Assembly (NCBI GenBank): GCA_034437455.1
Contig: DAOTUB010000147.1
Location: 1 to 31,138 of the forward strand
Direction of reading: 5' to 3'
DNA from: DAOTUB01 sp034437455
GTDB lineage: Bacteria; Chloroflexota; Anaerolineae; B4-G1
Length of the DNA: 31,138 bases
Shown here: piece by piece, positions 1 through 7,473 of the stretch
How positions within the stretch are numbered: the stretch's first letter is position 1
How the letters are laid out: each line of letters opens with the position of its first letter
Notes under the pieces: generated by a model
What the model was told of the DNA's origin: nothing
Databases searched by the model: none
What the model saw: only the letters and a program-made list of their open reading frames with translations
Position numbers and translations under genes: made by a program

Positions 1-51
1 TGCCTCTGCTATCCGCAGAAAAGTCATTTTGAAGCCGTTTTTCCGTGATTT

Positions 52-73
52 CCGCAATAATTTGCGGCTTTTT
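52..73 (+). terminator. Intrinsic terminator-like hairpin at window edge
   Basis: A 6-bp stem (CCGCAA at 52-57 with TTGCGG at 62-67) around a 4-nt loop is followed by C and five T residues. It would end a plus-strand transcript entering from the left, convergent with the minus-strand gene that stops at 78. The stem is short, so the call is moderate. Confidence 0.4.
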
Positions 74-77
74 CAGT

Positions 78-884
78 TCAGTTCACGCTTTTGGCGACAA
101 CTCTGTGATTGCAAATGTCCAAAGTCCAACTTATCTGAGCGAGCGACATACCCGCCAGCGGATCAAAGGCGATGGGGTTTTCTGGGGGAAGGGACTGAAG
201 AATGGGAGCGGAGAGAGCGGGCATCGTGCAGTCGCACGCACCCACCGCGAGGAACCCTTCCCGCGTCATCAAGGTAGTCTTTCCCTGCCCTACGACCCAG
301 GTGAAGGGATACACCCCTTCCTCGAAACCATCCAACCCGACCCCCGCAACCGCTGTACTGCTGACTGCCGGAAAGGAGAACTTGATCCAATCGTGCAACC
401 GGTCCACGACTGAGGATGGGGATTTGAACACGTGGGCGAGCTTGGCCTCGCCCGTCATCTGCGCGGGCAGGATGCTCCGCACCCACAGGTCCTCTATGCA
501 CATGCCGTTTTGAATCGTGACAGACGTCACCGCCGTCGCCTCATTCAACGTCGTACCAGGGTACAGATTGTGAAATTGGATGTCGAGGCCACTCAATACT
601 TGCTCTGCCTCTGGCGTCAAGTTTCGGGCGGCTCTCTTTATTTGATCGAGCGACATGCCCGCCAGCGGATCAAAGGCAGCGGGGTTTTCTGGAGGGAGAG
701 GTTGGAGAATGGAAGAAGAAGCGCCAAAATTCCCACAAGTCATCCTTCCATCCGGTGTCGGTATCGCGTCTCGACTCGCCTGGGCTGGCATTCCCGAAAA
801 CGAACACAACGCTCCTGCGACTCCCAGCGAGAGCAAACCCACTGCCCACCATGCAACGCAGAACCTGCTGTTTCCTCTGTTCAT
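78..884 (-). CDS. Hypothetical secreted protein with an internal duplicated segment
   Basis: I do not recognise this 268-residue protein. The N-terminus is basic and then hydrophobic (about residues 10-35), ending near a small-residue cleavage region, so export is likely. After it lies a proline-rich stretch (LPPENPAAFDPLAGMSL), a central domain with LYPGTTLNEA and WVRSILPAQMTGEAKLAH, and then a second copy of the proline-rich stretch (LPPENPIAFDPLAGMSL) close to the C-terminus. The last 17 residues after the second copy look unstructured. This suggests the protein once had a second domain copy that is now lost, or that the gene is truncated. The start is supported by AGGGGG five bases upstream of ATG. 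It is a single gene upstream of nothing else in the window; function unknown. Confidence 0.65.
   Translation of the reverse strand: MNRGNSRFCVAWWAVGLLSLGVAGALCSFSGMPAQASRDAIPTPDGRMTCGNFGASSSILQPLPPENPAAFDPLAGMSLDQIKRAARNLTPEAEQVLSGLDIQFHNLYPGTTLNEATAVTSVTIQNGMCIEDLWVRSILPAQMTGEAKLAHVFKSPSSVVDRLHDWIKFSFPAVSSTAVAGVGLDGFEEGVYPFTWVVGQGKTTLMTREGFLAVGACDCTMPALSAPILQSLPPENPIAFDPLAGMSLAQISWTLDICNHRVVAKSVN
141..207. repeat. Direct repeat copy B in the secreted-protein gene
   Basis: This 67-bp segment matches 648-714 in the same orientation with roughly 85% identity and no gaps. The offset is 507 bp (169 codons). It encodes the second LPPENP...DPLAGMSL segment of the secreted protein. Confidence 0.75.
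648..714. repeat. Direct repeat copy A in the secreted-protein gene
   Basis: Partner of 141-207. It encodes the first LPPENP...DPLAGMSL segment, just after the export signal. The in-frame spacing suggests an old tandem domain duplication. Confidence 0.75.
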
Positions 885-1015
885 TTATTCCCCCTTCACA
901 TGCCGGGGAAATGAGGTTGGGAAGTTTTCCTCGGGGAAATTCTAACTTTTACTTTGAGCACACATCTTTGTTGCCGAAAGAATTGTCTCCACTGTACCGC
1001 AACATGGTAGAAAAG

Positions 1016-1993
1016 TCAAGAGGATGTTTGTATCAGCGAGCTATGTCTGTCGGTCACGGATCGCCACTGGCGTATCCAGCGATTCAGCAGTGATTCTTCA
1101 CACAGTCCGATCAATTCAGACCAGTGCTGGCGGGCGGCCTTCTCGCCAGCCTCCAGGCAGACGTCCACCTGATCCAGGTCGAAGAGGCGCACCTGTTTGA
1201 GCATGACCTCGATCATCAGATCGGGCGGGGACTGTTGCATGCGCAGCTTGACCAGCTCGCGGCCCATAATGTCCAGGCTGCGCTCGGCCACGCTGATCAG
1301 CGGCGCCCAGCGGGTGCGATAGAGCAAGAGGCGGACGATCGCCTCTGCTCCCCGCCCGCCGGGCGGTTCCCCGACCTCCAGCGTGTCGGAGGCATCGCGC
1401 AGGGTATTGACGGCGATGACACGGTCGGCGCCCATCGCCCGCACGACGTCGAAGGGGACAGGGTTGAGCACGCCGCCGTCGATCAACCGGCGGCCTTGCC
1501 AGCGCAGCGGTGGGAAAACGATAGGTAGCGCAGTCGTCGCCAGCACCCCCTCAACGACTGAGCCCTCGCGGATGACCACCTCCTCGCCCGTCTCCACGTC
1601 CGCCGCGACGAGCGCCAGGGGCAGTTTCAATTGAGTAAACGTCAAGTCGCCCCCCAGCGCCTCTCGCAGGAGGTTGGCGATCTTGTCCTGACTCACCAGT
1701 CCCCAACCGGTGCGGTCGCGCTGAGTGATGTCGAACAACCGCAGCGAGTGAGCAAGCGCGGCGATCTCGTCCGCCGGACGGCCAGCAGCATAGATCGCGG
1801 CCACGACCCCGCCCATGCTGGTACCGGCGAGGATGTGTATGGGGACCTGGGCCTCCTCCAGTACCTTGAGCACGCCAATGTGGGCGATGCCCTTGGCGCC
1901 CCCGCTGCTCAACGCAAGACCGATTTTAGGGCCGGACGATTCAAAGAGCTGGGCCAAAAATGAGCTGGCGTTATGCCCGTCACCTGCGCTCAT
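1016..1993 (-). CDS. Patatin-like phospholipase / RssA-type serine hydrolase
   Basis: This is a 325-residue patatin-family protein, a Ser-Asp dyad lipid acyl hydrolase. The glycine-rich oxyanion loop is SSGGAKG (about residues 29-35). The nucleophile elbow is GTSMGG with Ser59, and the catalytic Asp is D172 in LIDGGV. There is no membrane segment or signal, so it is probably cytosolic, as in bacterial RssA/YchK-type proteins. The ATG at 1993 overlaps the last 14 bases of guaB and has AGGA about 11 bases upstream. An ATG at 2068 in the same frame would add 25 residues lying entirely over guaB, so I prefer 1993. The two genes are probably translationally coupled. The substrate cannot be inferred. 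Confidence 0.88.
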   Translation of the reverse strand: MSAGDGHNASSFLAQLFESSGPKIGLALSSGGAKGIAHIGVLKVLEEAQVPIHILAGTSMGGVVAAIYAAGRPADEIAALAHSLRLFDITQRDRTGWGLVSQDKIANLLREALGGDLTFTQLKLPLALVAADVETGEEVVIREGSVVEGVLATTALPIVFPPLRWQGRRLIDGGVLNPVPFDVVRAMGADRVIAVNTLRDASDTLEVGEPPGGRGAEAIVRLLLYRTRWAPLISVAERSLDIMGRELVKLRMQQSPPDLMIEVMLKQVRLFDLDQVDVCLEAGEKAARQHWSELIGLCEESLLNRWIRQWRSVTDRHSSLIQTSS

Positions 1994-3443
1994 AATTAGG
2001 AGCTTCCTTGGTGATGACGACGTCGTGGGGATGGCTCTCTTGCAAGCCCGCCGAGGTGATGCGGACAAAGTGAGCCTTCCGACGCAGTTCCTCGATCGTA
2101 TGGCAGCCGCAATATCCCATGCCAGAGCGCAGGCCGCCGATGAGCTGGTAGATCATATCCGCCAGGGGGCCTCGGTAGGGAACCATCCCTTCGATCCCCT
2201 CAGGAACCAATTTCTGCGAAGTGGTCTGAAAGTAGCGGTCAGCGGTACCCTCTTTCATCGCGCCCAGAGACCCCATGCCCCGATATGCCTTGAAGGAACG
2301 GCCTTCATAGAGGATCATCTCACCGGGACTTTCCTCGGTCCCCGCAAAAAGGCTGCCGATCATGACGGTGTGTGCCCCGGCAGCGATGGCTTTGGTAATA
2401 TCCCCAGAATACTTGACTCCACCGTCGGCGATGATGGGTACATCGTGGGGTTCAGCAGCAGCGGCGCATTCGGTGATGGCGGTGATCTGGGGCATCCCCG
2501 CGCCGGTGACCACGCGAGTAGTACAGATAGCGCTGGGGCCTATCCCGACCTTCACCCCGTCGGCGCCCCGCTCGATGAGGGCGCGCGTTCCCTCGGCCGT
2601 GACGACGTTGCCGACGATGACGTCTGTATCGGGGAATCGTTCCTTCAACTGCACCAGCGCCTCCATCACTCCATGCGAATGGCCGTGAGCTGAATCAACG
2701 ACGAGCACATCCACCCCCCCTTCTACGAGGGTCTGAGCGCGATCCTGCATGTCCGACCCGGTCCCCACAGCAGCCCCTACCCGCAGTCGACCCAGGTCGT
2801 CCTCGCATGCATGGGGGTGCTGGATTCGCTTCATGATATCCTTGACGGTGATCAGTCCTTGCAGATTATAGTCGTCGTCCACCACGAGCAGTTTCTCGAT
2901 ACGATGTTGGTGCAGGATCTCTTTCGCCTCGTCCAACGTCGTGCCCACGGGGACGGTGGCCAGGTTCTCTTTCGTCATCAATTCGTGGATAGGCCGCTCC
3001 AGATTTTGCTCGAAACGCAGGTCCCGGTTTGTCAGAATGCCCACCAGCCGACCGTCTTCATCGGTGATGGGAACGCCAGAGATGTGATAATGCGCCATCA
3101 GATCGAGCGCCTCGCGGATGGGACGATCGGCGGACATGGTGATGGGATCCACGATCATCCCACTCTGGGCGCGCTTGACCATCCGCACGATCTCGGCCTG
3201 CCTTTCGATGGACATACTGCGGTGGAGGATACCGATGCCTCCCTCCCGGGCCAGGGCGATGGCGAGACGAGCCTCGGTAACCGTGTCCATCGCCGCGCTG
3301 ACGATGGGGTTATTTAGCGAGATATTCCTGCTCAGTCGGGTGCGCACGTCCACGTCGCTGGGCAGGATGGACGACTCGGCGGGAACGAGGAGCACGTCAT
3401 CAAACGTCAGAGTCTCACGACCGTATTTTTCTTGCCAGTTCAT
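1980..3443 (-). CDS. guaB: Inosine-5'-monophosphate dehydrogenase
   Basis: GuaB oxidises IMP to XMP with NAD+, the committed step of guanine nucleotide synthesis. The 487-residue length is normal. The TIM barrel starts with TFDDVLLVP, and two CBS domains are inserted at about residues 95-205. The catalytic loop is GIGPSAICTTR with Cys307, and the IMP-binding DGGV and the flap region MGSLGAM are present. The NAD-side SAHGHS motif is intact at about 251-256. The start has a perfect AGGAGG five bases upstream of ATG. The gene is followed by, and overlaps, the patatin-like gene. A sigma70-like promoter sits about 90 bp upstream. Confidence 0.97.
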   Translation of the reverse strand: MNWQEKYGRETLTFDDVLLVPAESSILPSDVDVRTRLSRNISLNNPIVSAAMDTVTEARLAIALAREGGIGILHRSMSIERQAEIVRMVKRAQSGMIVDPITMSADRPIREALDLMAHYHISGVPITDEDGRLVGILTNRDLRFEQNLERPIHELMTKENLATVPVGTTLDEAKEILHQHRIEKLLVVDDDYNLQGLITVKDIMKRIQHPHACEDDLGRLRVGAAVGTGSDMQDRAQTLVEGGVDVLVVDSAHGHSHGVMEALVQLKERFPDTDVIVGNVVTAEGTRALIERGADGVKVGIGPSAICTTRVVTGAGMPQITAITECAAAAEPHDVPIIADGGVKYSGDITKAIAAGAHTVMIGSLFAGTEESPGEMILYEGRSFKAYRGMGSLGAMKEGTADRYFQTTSQKLVPEGIEGMVPYRGPLADMIYQLIGGLRSGMGYCGCHTIEELRRKAHFVRITSAGLQESHPHDVVITKEAPNYERR

Positions 3444-3529
3444 GTTCGCCTCCTATCTTTCGCGGGGCATATGGGGCGGAGAGACCGCCTGAAGCGGATC
3501 CATAACCAGAATTATGTTGATTGCCCTGT

Positions 3530-3558
3530 ATTTTACTATATCCGTCTCCGACACGCAA
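3530..3558 (-). promoter_or_regulatory. Probable guaB promoter
   Basis: On the minus strand TTGCGT, 17 bases, TAAAAT (3/6 and 5/6 matches to the sigma70 consensus), giving a leader of about 80 nt to guaB. It lies next to the LuxR relic, so guaB need not depend on lysS transcription. Confidence 0.4.
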
Positions 3559-3636
3559 CCCGAGATCTGCCGGCGGCACGTGACGACTAACGTGTTGGCC
3601 TTCATCGACGAGATAGAGGGCGGTGTATGCCCGGTG

Positions 3637-3720
3637 GCTCAGAAAAGTCAGCCCCTCTCACAACGCATAGAGCGCGGCCTGTGTGCGGTTGGCAAGATGC
3701 AAAGAGTGACGTTCGGTCTG
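3637..3720 (-). pseudogene. Relic of a LuxR/NarL-type helix-turn-helix domain
   Basis: Between lysS and guaB the minus strand reads HSLHLANRTQAALYAL, a TGA stop (3658-3660), then EGLTFLSH. The string LANRTQAALYAL-x-EGL is the familiar end of the NarL/LuxR DNA-binding domain (last helix plus the usual 'LREGL'). No receiver domain or start codon is present, and a TAG lies just before it at 3721-3723. I read it as the decayed C-terminus of a response regulator. The match is short, so this is an inference. Confidence 0.5.
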
Positions 3721-3731
3721 CTATTGCCCGA

Positions 3732-5240
3732 CTATTCTTTAGCTCGTAAGTGGGGGAAGAGAATGACCTCCCGGATGCTCGCTTGATCGGTGAGGAGCAT
3801 CACCAGCCGATCCACGCCCATGCCAAACCCCCCATTGGGCGGCATGCCGTATTTCATCGCCCGCAGATAATCCTCGTCCATCGGGTGAGCTTCTTCGTCG
3901 TCGGGCGCATAGAGCTGTGCCATTTCCAGGAACCGCTGCTCCTGATCGAAGGGATCGTTCAACTCGGTAAAGGCGTTGCCCATCTCCAATCCCCCGATAA
4001 AGAACTCGAAACGCTCGACGTGCGTCGGGTCGTCGGGTTTCGACTTGGCCAGCGGAGAGATGTCGCGGGGATAATCCATCACAAAGGTCGGCTGGATCAG
4101 CAGCGGCTCGATCGTTCCCAGTAATCCCTTGTCGATCAAATAGCCCCAGGTCGCGTTCGGTTTTGTCGGATGCCCTTTCGTCTTCAGGGCAGCCGACAAC
4201 TCCTCGGCGGTGGGATGCTGGTAGTAATCAATCCCGGTCGCCTCGAGCGCGAGGTCGCGCAGCGTGCCCCGCCGCCAGGGAGGGCTGAGGTCGATCTCGT
4301 GGCCCTGGTAGTGGATCACCGGGCTGCCCGTCACCTCTGTGGCGACGTGAGCGACCATCCGCTCGCAATAATCCATCACGTCGTGGTAATCCCAATAGGC
4401 GGCGTAGAACTCCAATTGCGTAAACTCTGGATTGTGTTTCTGCGAGACGCCCTCGTTGCGAAAGTCGTGCCCGATCTCATAGACCCGGTCGTACATCCCC
4501 ACCAACAGTCGCTTGAGGTACAGCTCGAAGGAGATGCGCAGGTACAGATCCTGGCGCAGTTGGTGGTGATGGGTGACAAAGGGACGCGCCGCCGCACCTC
4601 CATAGATGGGCTGGAGAATGGGCGTCTCCACCTCGAGAAATCCGTGCTCGTCAAAAAAGCGGCGCAGAGCCGACAATGTGCGGGCACGGGTGCGGAAGAT
4701 CTCGCGCACGTCTGCGTTGCAGGCCAGGTCGGCGTACCGCTGGCGATACCGCTCCTCGACGTCGGTGAAGGCGGTATAGCGTACCTGCTTGCCGTCCACC
4801 TCTTTCTCCTTGATCACGGGCAGCGGGCTGATCGCCTTGGTCAGCATGCGCAATTGCTCCACGAGCACGCTGATCTCGCCGGTGCGGGTGCGCATCACGG
4901 GGCCTTTTGCGCCGACAAAGTCGCCCAGGTCAAAGTCCTGCTTGAACGTCTCGTAACTTTCCTCGCCCACCTCGTTGACGCGGAGAAAGAGTTGGATGGA
5001 GCCACTCCCGTCTTCGATGTGCACAAAGGCGATCTTGCCCATCACACGCATACTGCGCAGCCGGCCAGCCACAGCGACGAGAGGGCCTTCTTTGTCGGCG
5101 GCCTCGGCGGCCTCGAAGGCAGCACGCGCCTCGGCGACGGTGTGCGTCTGTTTGACGCGGTGGGGGTAAGGTTCGAGCGACTTGGCCTGCAGTCGCTCCA
5201 GTTTCTCTACTCGCTGTCGTTCCAGGTCTGTGAGTTCCAT
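3732..5240 (-). CDS. lysS: Lysyl-tRNA synthetase, class II
   Basis: LysS charges tRNA-Lys with lysine. The 502-residue protein has an N-terminal OB-fold anticodon-binding domain (about residues 55-150, with GRLRSMRVMGK) and a class II catalytic core. Motif 1 is around FLEVETPILQP. Motif 2 is FRNEGVSQKHNPEFTQLE. Motif 3 is GMGVDRLVMLLT near the C-terminus, and the lysine-site region GGAAARPFVTHHH is present. I chose the ATG at 5240 because GGGAGG ends four bases before it; an in-frame ATG at 5252 lacks a ribosome site. It lies 87 bp downstream of greA, with a hairpin terminator between them. Confidence 0.96.
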   Translation of the reverse strand: MELTDLERQRVEKLERLQAKSLEPYPHRVKQTHTVAEARAAFEAAEAADKEGPLVAVAGRLRSMRVMGKIAFVHIEDGSGSIQLFLRVNEVGEESYETFKQDFDLGDFVGAKGPVMRTRTGEISVLVEQLRMLTKAISPLPVIKEKEVDGKQVRYTAFTDVEERYRQRYADLACNADVREIFRTRARTLSALRRFFDEHGFLEVETPILQPIYGGAAARPFVTHHHQLRQDLYLRISFELYLKRLLVGMYDRVYEIGHDFRNEGVSQKHNPEFTQLEFYAAYWDYHDVMDYCERMVAHVATEVTGSPVIHYQGHEIDLSPPWRRGTLRDLALEATGIDYYQHPTAEELSAALKTKGHPTKPNATWGYLIDKGLLGTIEPLLIQPTFVMDYPRDISPLAKSKPDDPTHVERFEFFIGGLEMGNAFTELNDPFDQEQRFLEMAQLYAPDDEEAHPMDEDYLRAMKYGMPPNGGFGMGVDRLVMLLTDQASIREVILFPHLRAKE

Positions 5241-5261
5241 TGCGCCTCCCATAAGGTATGA

Positions 5262-5303
5262 AAAGGCCCACGCTGATCACCTCGCGGCATTCTGGCGTGG
5301 GCG
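5262..5303 (-). terminator. Terminator after greA
   Basis: A perfect 8-bp stem (GCCCACGC 5267-5274 with GCGTGGGC 5296-5303) is followed on the minus strand by CTTTTC. It separates greA from lysS. The U-tract is short and the loop is 21 nt, so read-through is likely. Confidence 0.5.
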
Positions 5304-5327
5304 GAGTTCACTACACCGGCTGCGTGA

Positions 5328-5795
5328 TTACTCGATCGCCACGATCGTGAACTCCAGCATGCCGCCAGGAGCCTTGACCGCGACTTTATCCTCTACTTTC
5401 CGTCCCATCAACTCCCGCCCCAGAGGAGATTCGTTGGAGATCAATCCCATGACCGGGTCGGCTTCAGCCGAGCCAACGATGTGATAGGTTTCCGGCTGGC
5501 CGTCTCCTTCTACGACAGTGACGTGGCTGCCCAGTTCTACGGTCTCATTAGACCCTTTTCCCTCAATGATGACCGCGTTGTGCAGCATTCGGCCCAGCGT
5601 CAGAATGCGCCCCTCGACGAAAGACTGCTCGTTGCGCGCATCCTCCAACTCGGCGTTCTCCAGGATGCTTCCTTCTTCCAGTGCCAGGTGGAGACGCCGG
5701 GCGATCTCTTTGCGTCGGACTGTGCGCAAGTATTCCAATTCTTGCTCCAGTTTCTGATATCCCTCGGGGGTTAGGAAGGTCGGTTGTTCACTCAT
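5328..5795 (-). CDS. greA: Transcription elongation factor GreA-like, with altered tip
   Basis: GreA inserts a coiled coil into the RNA polymerase secondary channel and stimulates cleavage of backtracked RNA. The 155-residue length and domain order are normal: antiparallel coiled coil at about residues 1-78, then an FKBP-like C-terminal domain with SPLGRELMGRKVED. The tip, normally GDLxENAE, reads GSILENAE here. Thus the usual Mg2+-coordinating Asp (E. coli Asp41) is Ser43, while the Glu (E. coli Glu44) is kept as Glu46. The cleavage activity may therefore be weak or changed. The gene has its own promoter and a terminator in its leader. The start has GAGG upstream of ATG. Confidence 0.93.
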   Translation of the reverse strand: MSEQPTFLTPEGYQKLEQELEYLRTVRRKEIARRLHLALEEGSILENAELEDARNEQSFVEGRILTLGRMLHNAVIIEGKGSNETVELGSHVTVVEGDGQPETYHIVGSAEADPVMGLISNESPLGRELMGRKVEDKVAVKAPGGMLEFTIVAIE

Positions 5796-5835
5796 CCCCT
5801 ATCCTCAATTAGATAAATATGATCGTGCTCCTGGT

Positions 5836-5869
5836 TAAAAAACAAAAAACGCCCCCACAGTATAGGGGG
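5836..5869 (-). terminator. Intrinsic terminator inside the greA leader
   Basis: On the minus strand CCCCC (5865-5869), an 8-nt loop, GGGGG (5852-5856), then CG and TTTTTTGTTTTTT. It lies downstream of the greA promoter and about 40 nt before the greA ATG. It should stop most transcripts before the gene unless antitermination or a further start site bypasses it. Confidence 0.7.
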
Positions 5870-5913
5870 TTCCCTGCAGGTAAGCAGCGACGGAATAGAT
5901 TTTTGATTTCGGG

Positions 5914-5942
5914 ATTATAACGCAAGGTGGCAAATTTGTAAA
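5914..5942 (-). promoter_or_regulatory. Strong sigma70 promoter for greA
   Basis: TTTACA, 17 bases, TATAAT on the minus strand. Transcription should start near 5907, giving a leader of about 110 nt that contains the terminator at 5836-5869. Confidence 0.75.
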
Positions 5943-6010
5943 GTCTCGGACCGAACCTCAACGGGCCGCGCCGCTGCTGGAGCCATGGTATACAATCGTT
6001 GATAATTGAA

Positions 6011-6041
6011 GCCGCCGCCGGGCGAGTATCCCGACGGCGGC
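6011..6041 (-). terminator. Terminator-like hairpin after the lipoprotein gene
   Basis: A 12-bp GC-rich stem with one G-T wobble (6011-6022 with 6030-6041) and a 7-nt loop lies 29 bp past the lipoprotein stop. The T-tract on the minus strand is weak (TTCAATT). Confidence 0.55.
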
Positions 6042-6069
6042 TGTGGTCACTTCCGAAACCAAGTTGGTG

Positions 6070-7365
6070 TTACCGGGCAAACTCGACTGTATGGAGAACC
6101 TGTTGCAAGATCTGTATCACGTCATCATTCCCCTCAGCTCGCTCAGGAAAGCCGCTGATGTAATCGATGCCTACGACGCGCACGCTCTCTTCGGTGGGGC
6201 TTTGGAAAATGTAGCGGATGACTTGCATCCCGCCGACATCTTCTATGGCCTTGATCACGTCGCTATCGTTGATCCTGACGTGCTCCGTAGCGGTGGCCGG
6301 CACGTACAACCGCTCGAACTCTTCCTCCGTCCCCTCGGTCACCTGGATGTGCAGCGGAGGAGCCACGCCCTCCCATCCCTGAGGCTGGAAAAACAGCACG
6401 CGCTTGAGAGCTTTCATCCCATCAGGCACCTCTCCCGGCGGCGTAGGCGGGCTTTCCTCATAGTCCCATTCTCCGGGGAATCGCAGGCGAAAGCCGTACT
6501 GCTCGTCTGCAAAGCTCTTCCAATCCCCGATCTGCGCGCTCTCTGTCTCATTTCCCCCACAGAGAATGTCGTCGATCTTCCAGATCTCGCCCACCCGCTT
6601 CAGCGTTACGGCGAACTGATGTCTTTCAAAACTGGTGTGGACGATCACCTGCGCTGCGTCACCGGTCACCTCGGCCTCCTGGATGGTAAAGCTCTGTGGT
6701 ATGTCCTGCGCGCACAGGAAGGGATCGTAGCCGCCCTTGTCGAAAGAGGCGATGATCTCGTCCACTTGCTGCACGAATTCCTCGGTCAGGTGCTCGCTCG
6801 ACCGATACGCCCCGTCAGCCAGCACATTGCCGGTGTTTTGGGCATACGCGAGATACCAGTTGTAAAAGCTCTCCACGACCTGTTCGGGCGCGGCGGCGAC
6901 TTGGCCCACCGAGCAGATGATGTCGGCGATCTTCCACTCGTCATCCGCCATCCGCAGGGCGATGGTCACCTCGGTGCTGGTCTCGTGGGGAGTTCCAGGG
7001 TTCCAGAGTTCACGCACGACGACGCTGGCTTCTCCCTCCGATACGATGGCCTGGTCGAAAGCGAGGTCGCCTGGAATATCCTGCGCGCACAGGAAGGGAT
7101 CGTAGCCGCCTTTGTCGAAAGAGGCGATGATCTCGTCCACTTGCTGTACGAACTCCTCGGTCAGGTACTCGCTCGACCGATATGCCCCGTCAGCCAGCGC
7201 GTTGCCGGGATAGTCCATGTACCAGCCGTAAAAGTTTTCCACTATCTTTTCAGGCGTTTCTTGTGCCAATGACACTGCCGGGGTGGAACTACATCCACTC
7301 AACAGGACAGCCATTGCCACCACCACACTACAGAGAATCAACGGTTTGAAATTTCGGGCGCTCAT
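6070..7365 (-). CDS. Lipoprotein with two tandem DUF3828-like domains
   Basis: This 431-residue protein has a lipobox LLSGC with the lipidated Cys at residue 25, so it should be membrane-anchored on the outside. Two homologous domains follow (about residues 30-155 and 155-280). Each starts with VExFYxWY, carries LADGAYRSSE and YDPFLCAQDIP, and ends with WKIxDIxC. This resembles DUF3828. The C-terminal third begins FADEQYGFRLRFPGEWDY, like PsbP-type domains seen in other bacterial lipoproteins. The start at 7365 has AAGGAG nine bases upstream; an in-frame ATG at 7419 would add 18 unlikely residues. The gene stands alone. No function is known; a sensor or extracytoplasmic stress role is only a guess. 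Confidence 0.8.
   Translation of the reverse strand: MSARNFKPLILCSVVVAMAVLLSGCSSTPAVSLAQETPEKIVENFYGWYMDYPGNALADGAYRSSEYLTEEFVQQVDEIIASFDKGGYDPFLCAQDIPGDLAFDQAIVSEGEASVVVRELWNPGTPHETSTEVTIALRMADDEWKIADIICSVGQVAAAPEQVVESFYNWYLAYAQNTGNVLADGAYRSSEHLTEEFVQQVDEIIASFDKGGYDPFLCAQDIPQSFTIQEAEVTGDAAQVIVHTSFERHQFAVTLKRVGEIWKIDDILCGGNETESAQIGDWKSFADEQYGFRLRFPGEWDYEESPPTPPGEVPDGMKALKRVLFFQPQGWEGVAPPLHIQVTEGTEEEFERLYVPATATEHVRINDSDVIKAIEDVGGMQVIRYIFQSPTEESVRVVGIDYISGFPERAEGNDDVIQILQQVLHTVEFAR
6701..6833. repeat. Direct repeat, distal copy, in lipoprotein gene
   Basis: 133 bp matching 7076-7208 with 8 mismatches (about 94% identity) and an exact 375-bp (125-codon) offset. It encodes the LADGAYRSSE...YDPFLCAQDIP block of the second domain. 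Confidence 0.9.
7076..7208. repeat. Direct repeat, proximal copy, in lipoprotein gene
   Basis: Partner of 6701-6833, encoding the same block in the first domain. Sequence on both sides of the repeat is much more diverged than the repeat itself. Confidence 0.9.
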
Positions 7366-7394
7366 TTGATAGGTCTCCTTTTTGTCAATGATAT

Positions 7395-7409
7395 TGGCGC
7401 CAGGCGCCA
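7395..7409. repeat. Perfect palindrome upstream of lipoprotein gene
   Basis: TGGCGCC-A-GGCGCCA, 30-44 bp upstream of the lipoprotein ATG. A TATCAT -10-like element lies just downstream on the minus strand, so this may be an operator. No regulator can be named. Confidence 0.35.
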
Positions 7410-7473
7410 GTCCGAACATGCGCGTACAGTCTACAACAGAAACATTCTGGGCGCACCGGCCAGGCGGGGAGTT

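Noticed and set aside
3514..3786. 90-codon plus-strand frame between guaB and lysS
   Set aside because: It is antisense to the LuxR relic and the lysS end; no ribosome site.
4170..5261. 363-codon plus-strand frame opposite lysS
   Set aside because: Entirely antisense to a clear lysS with all class II motifs; no ribosome site or recognisable domain.
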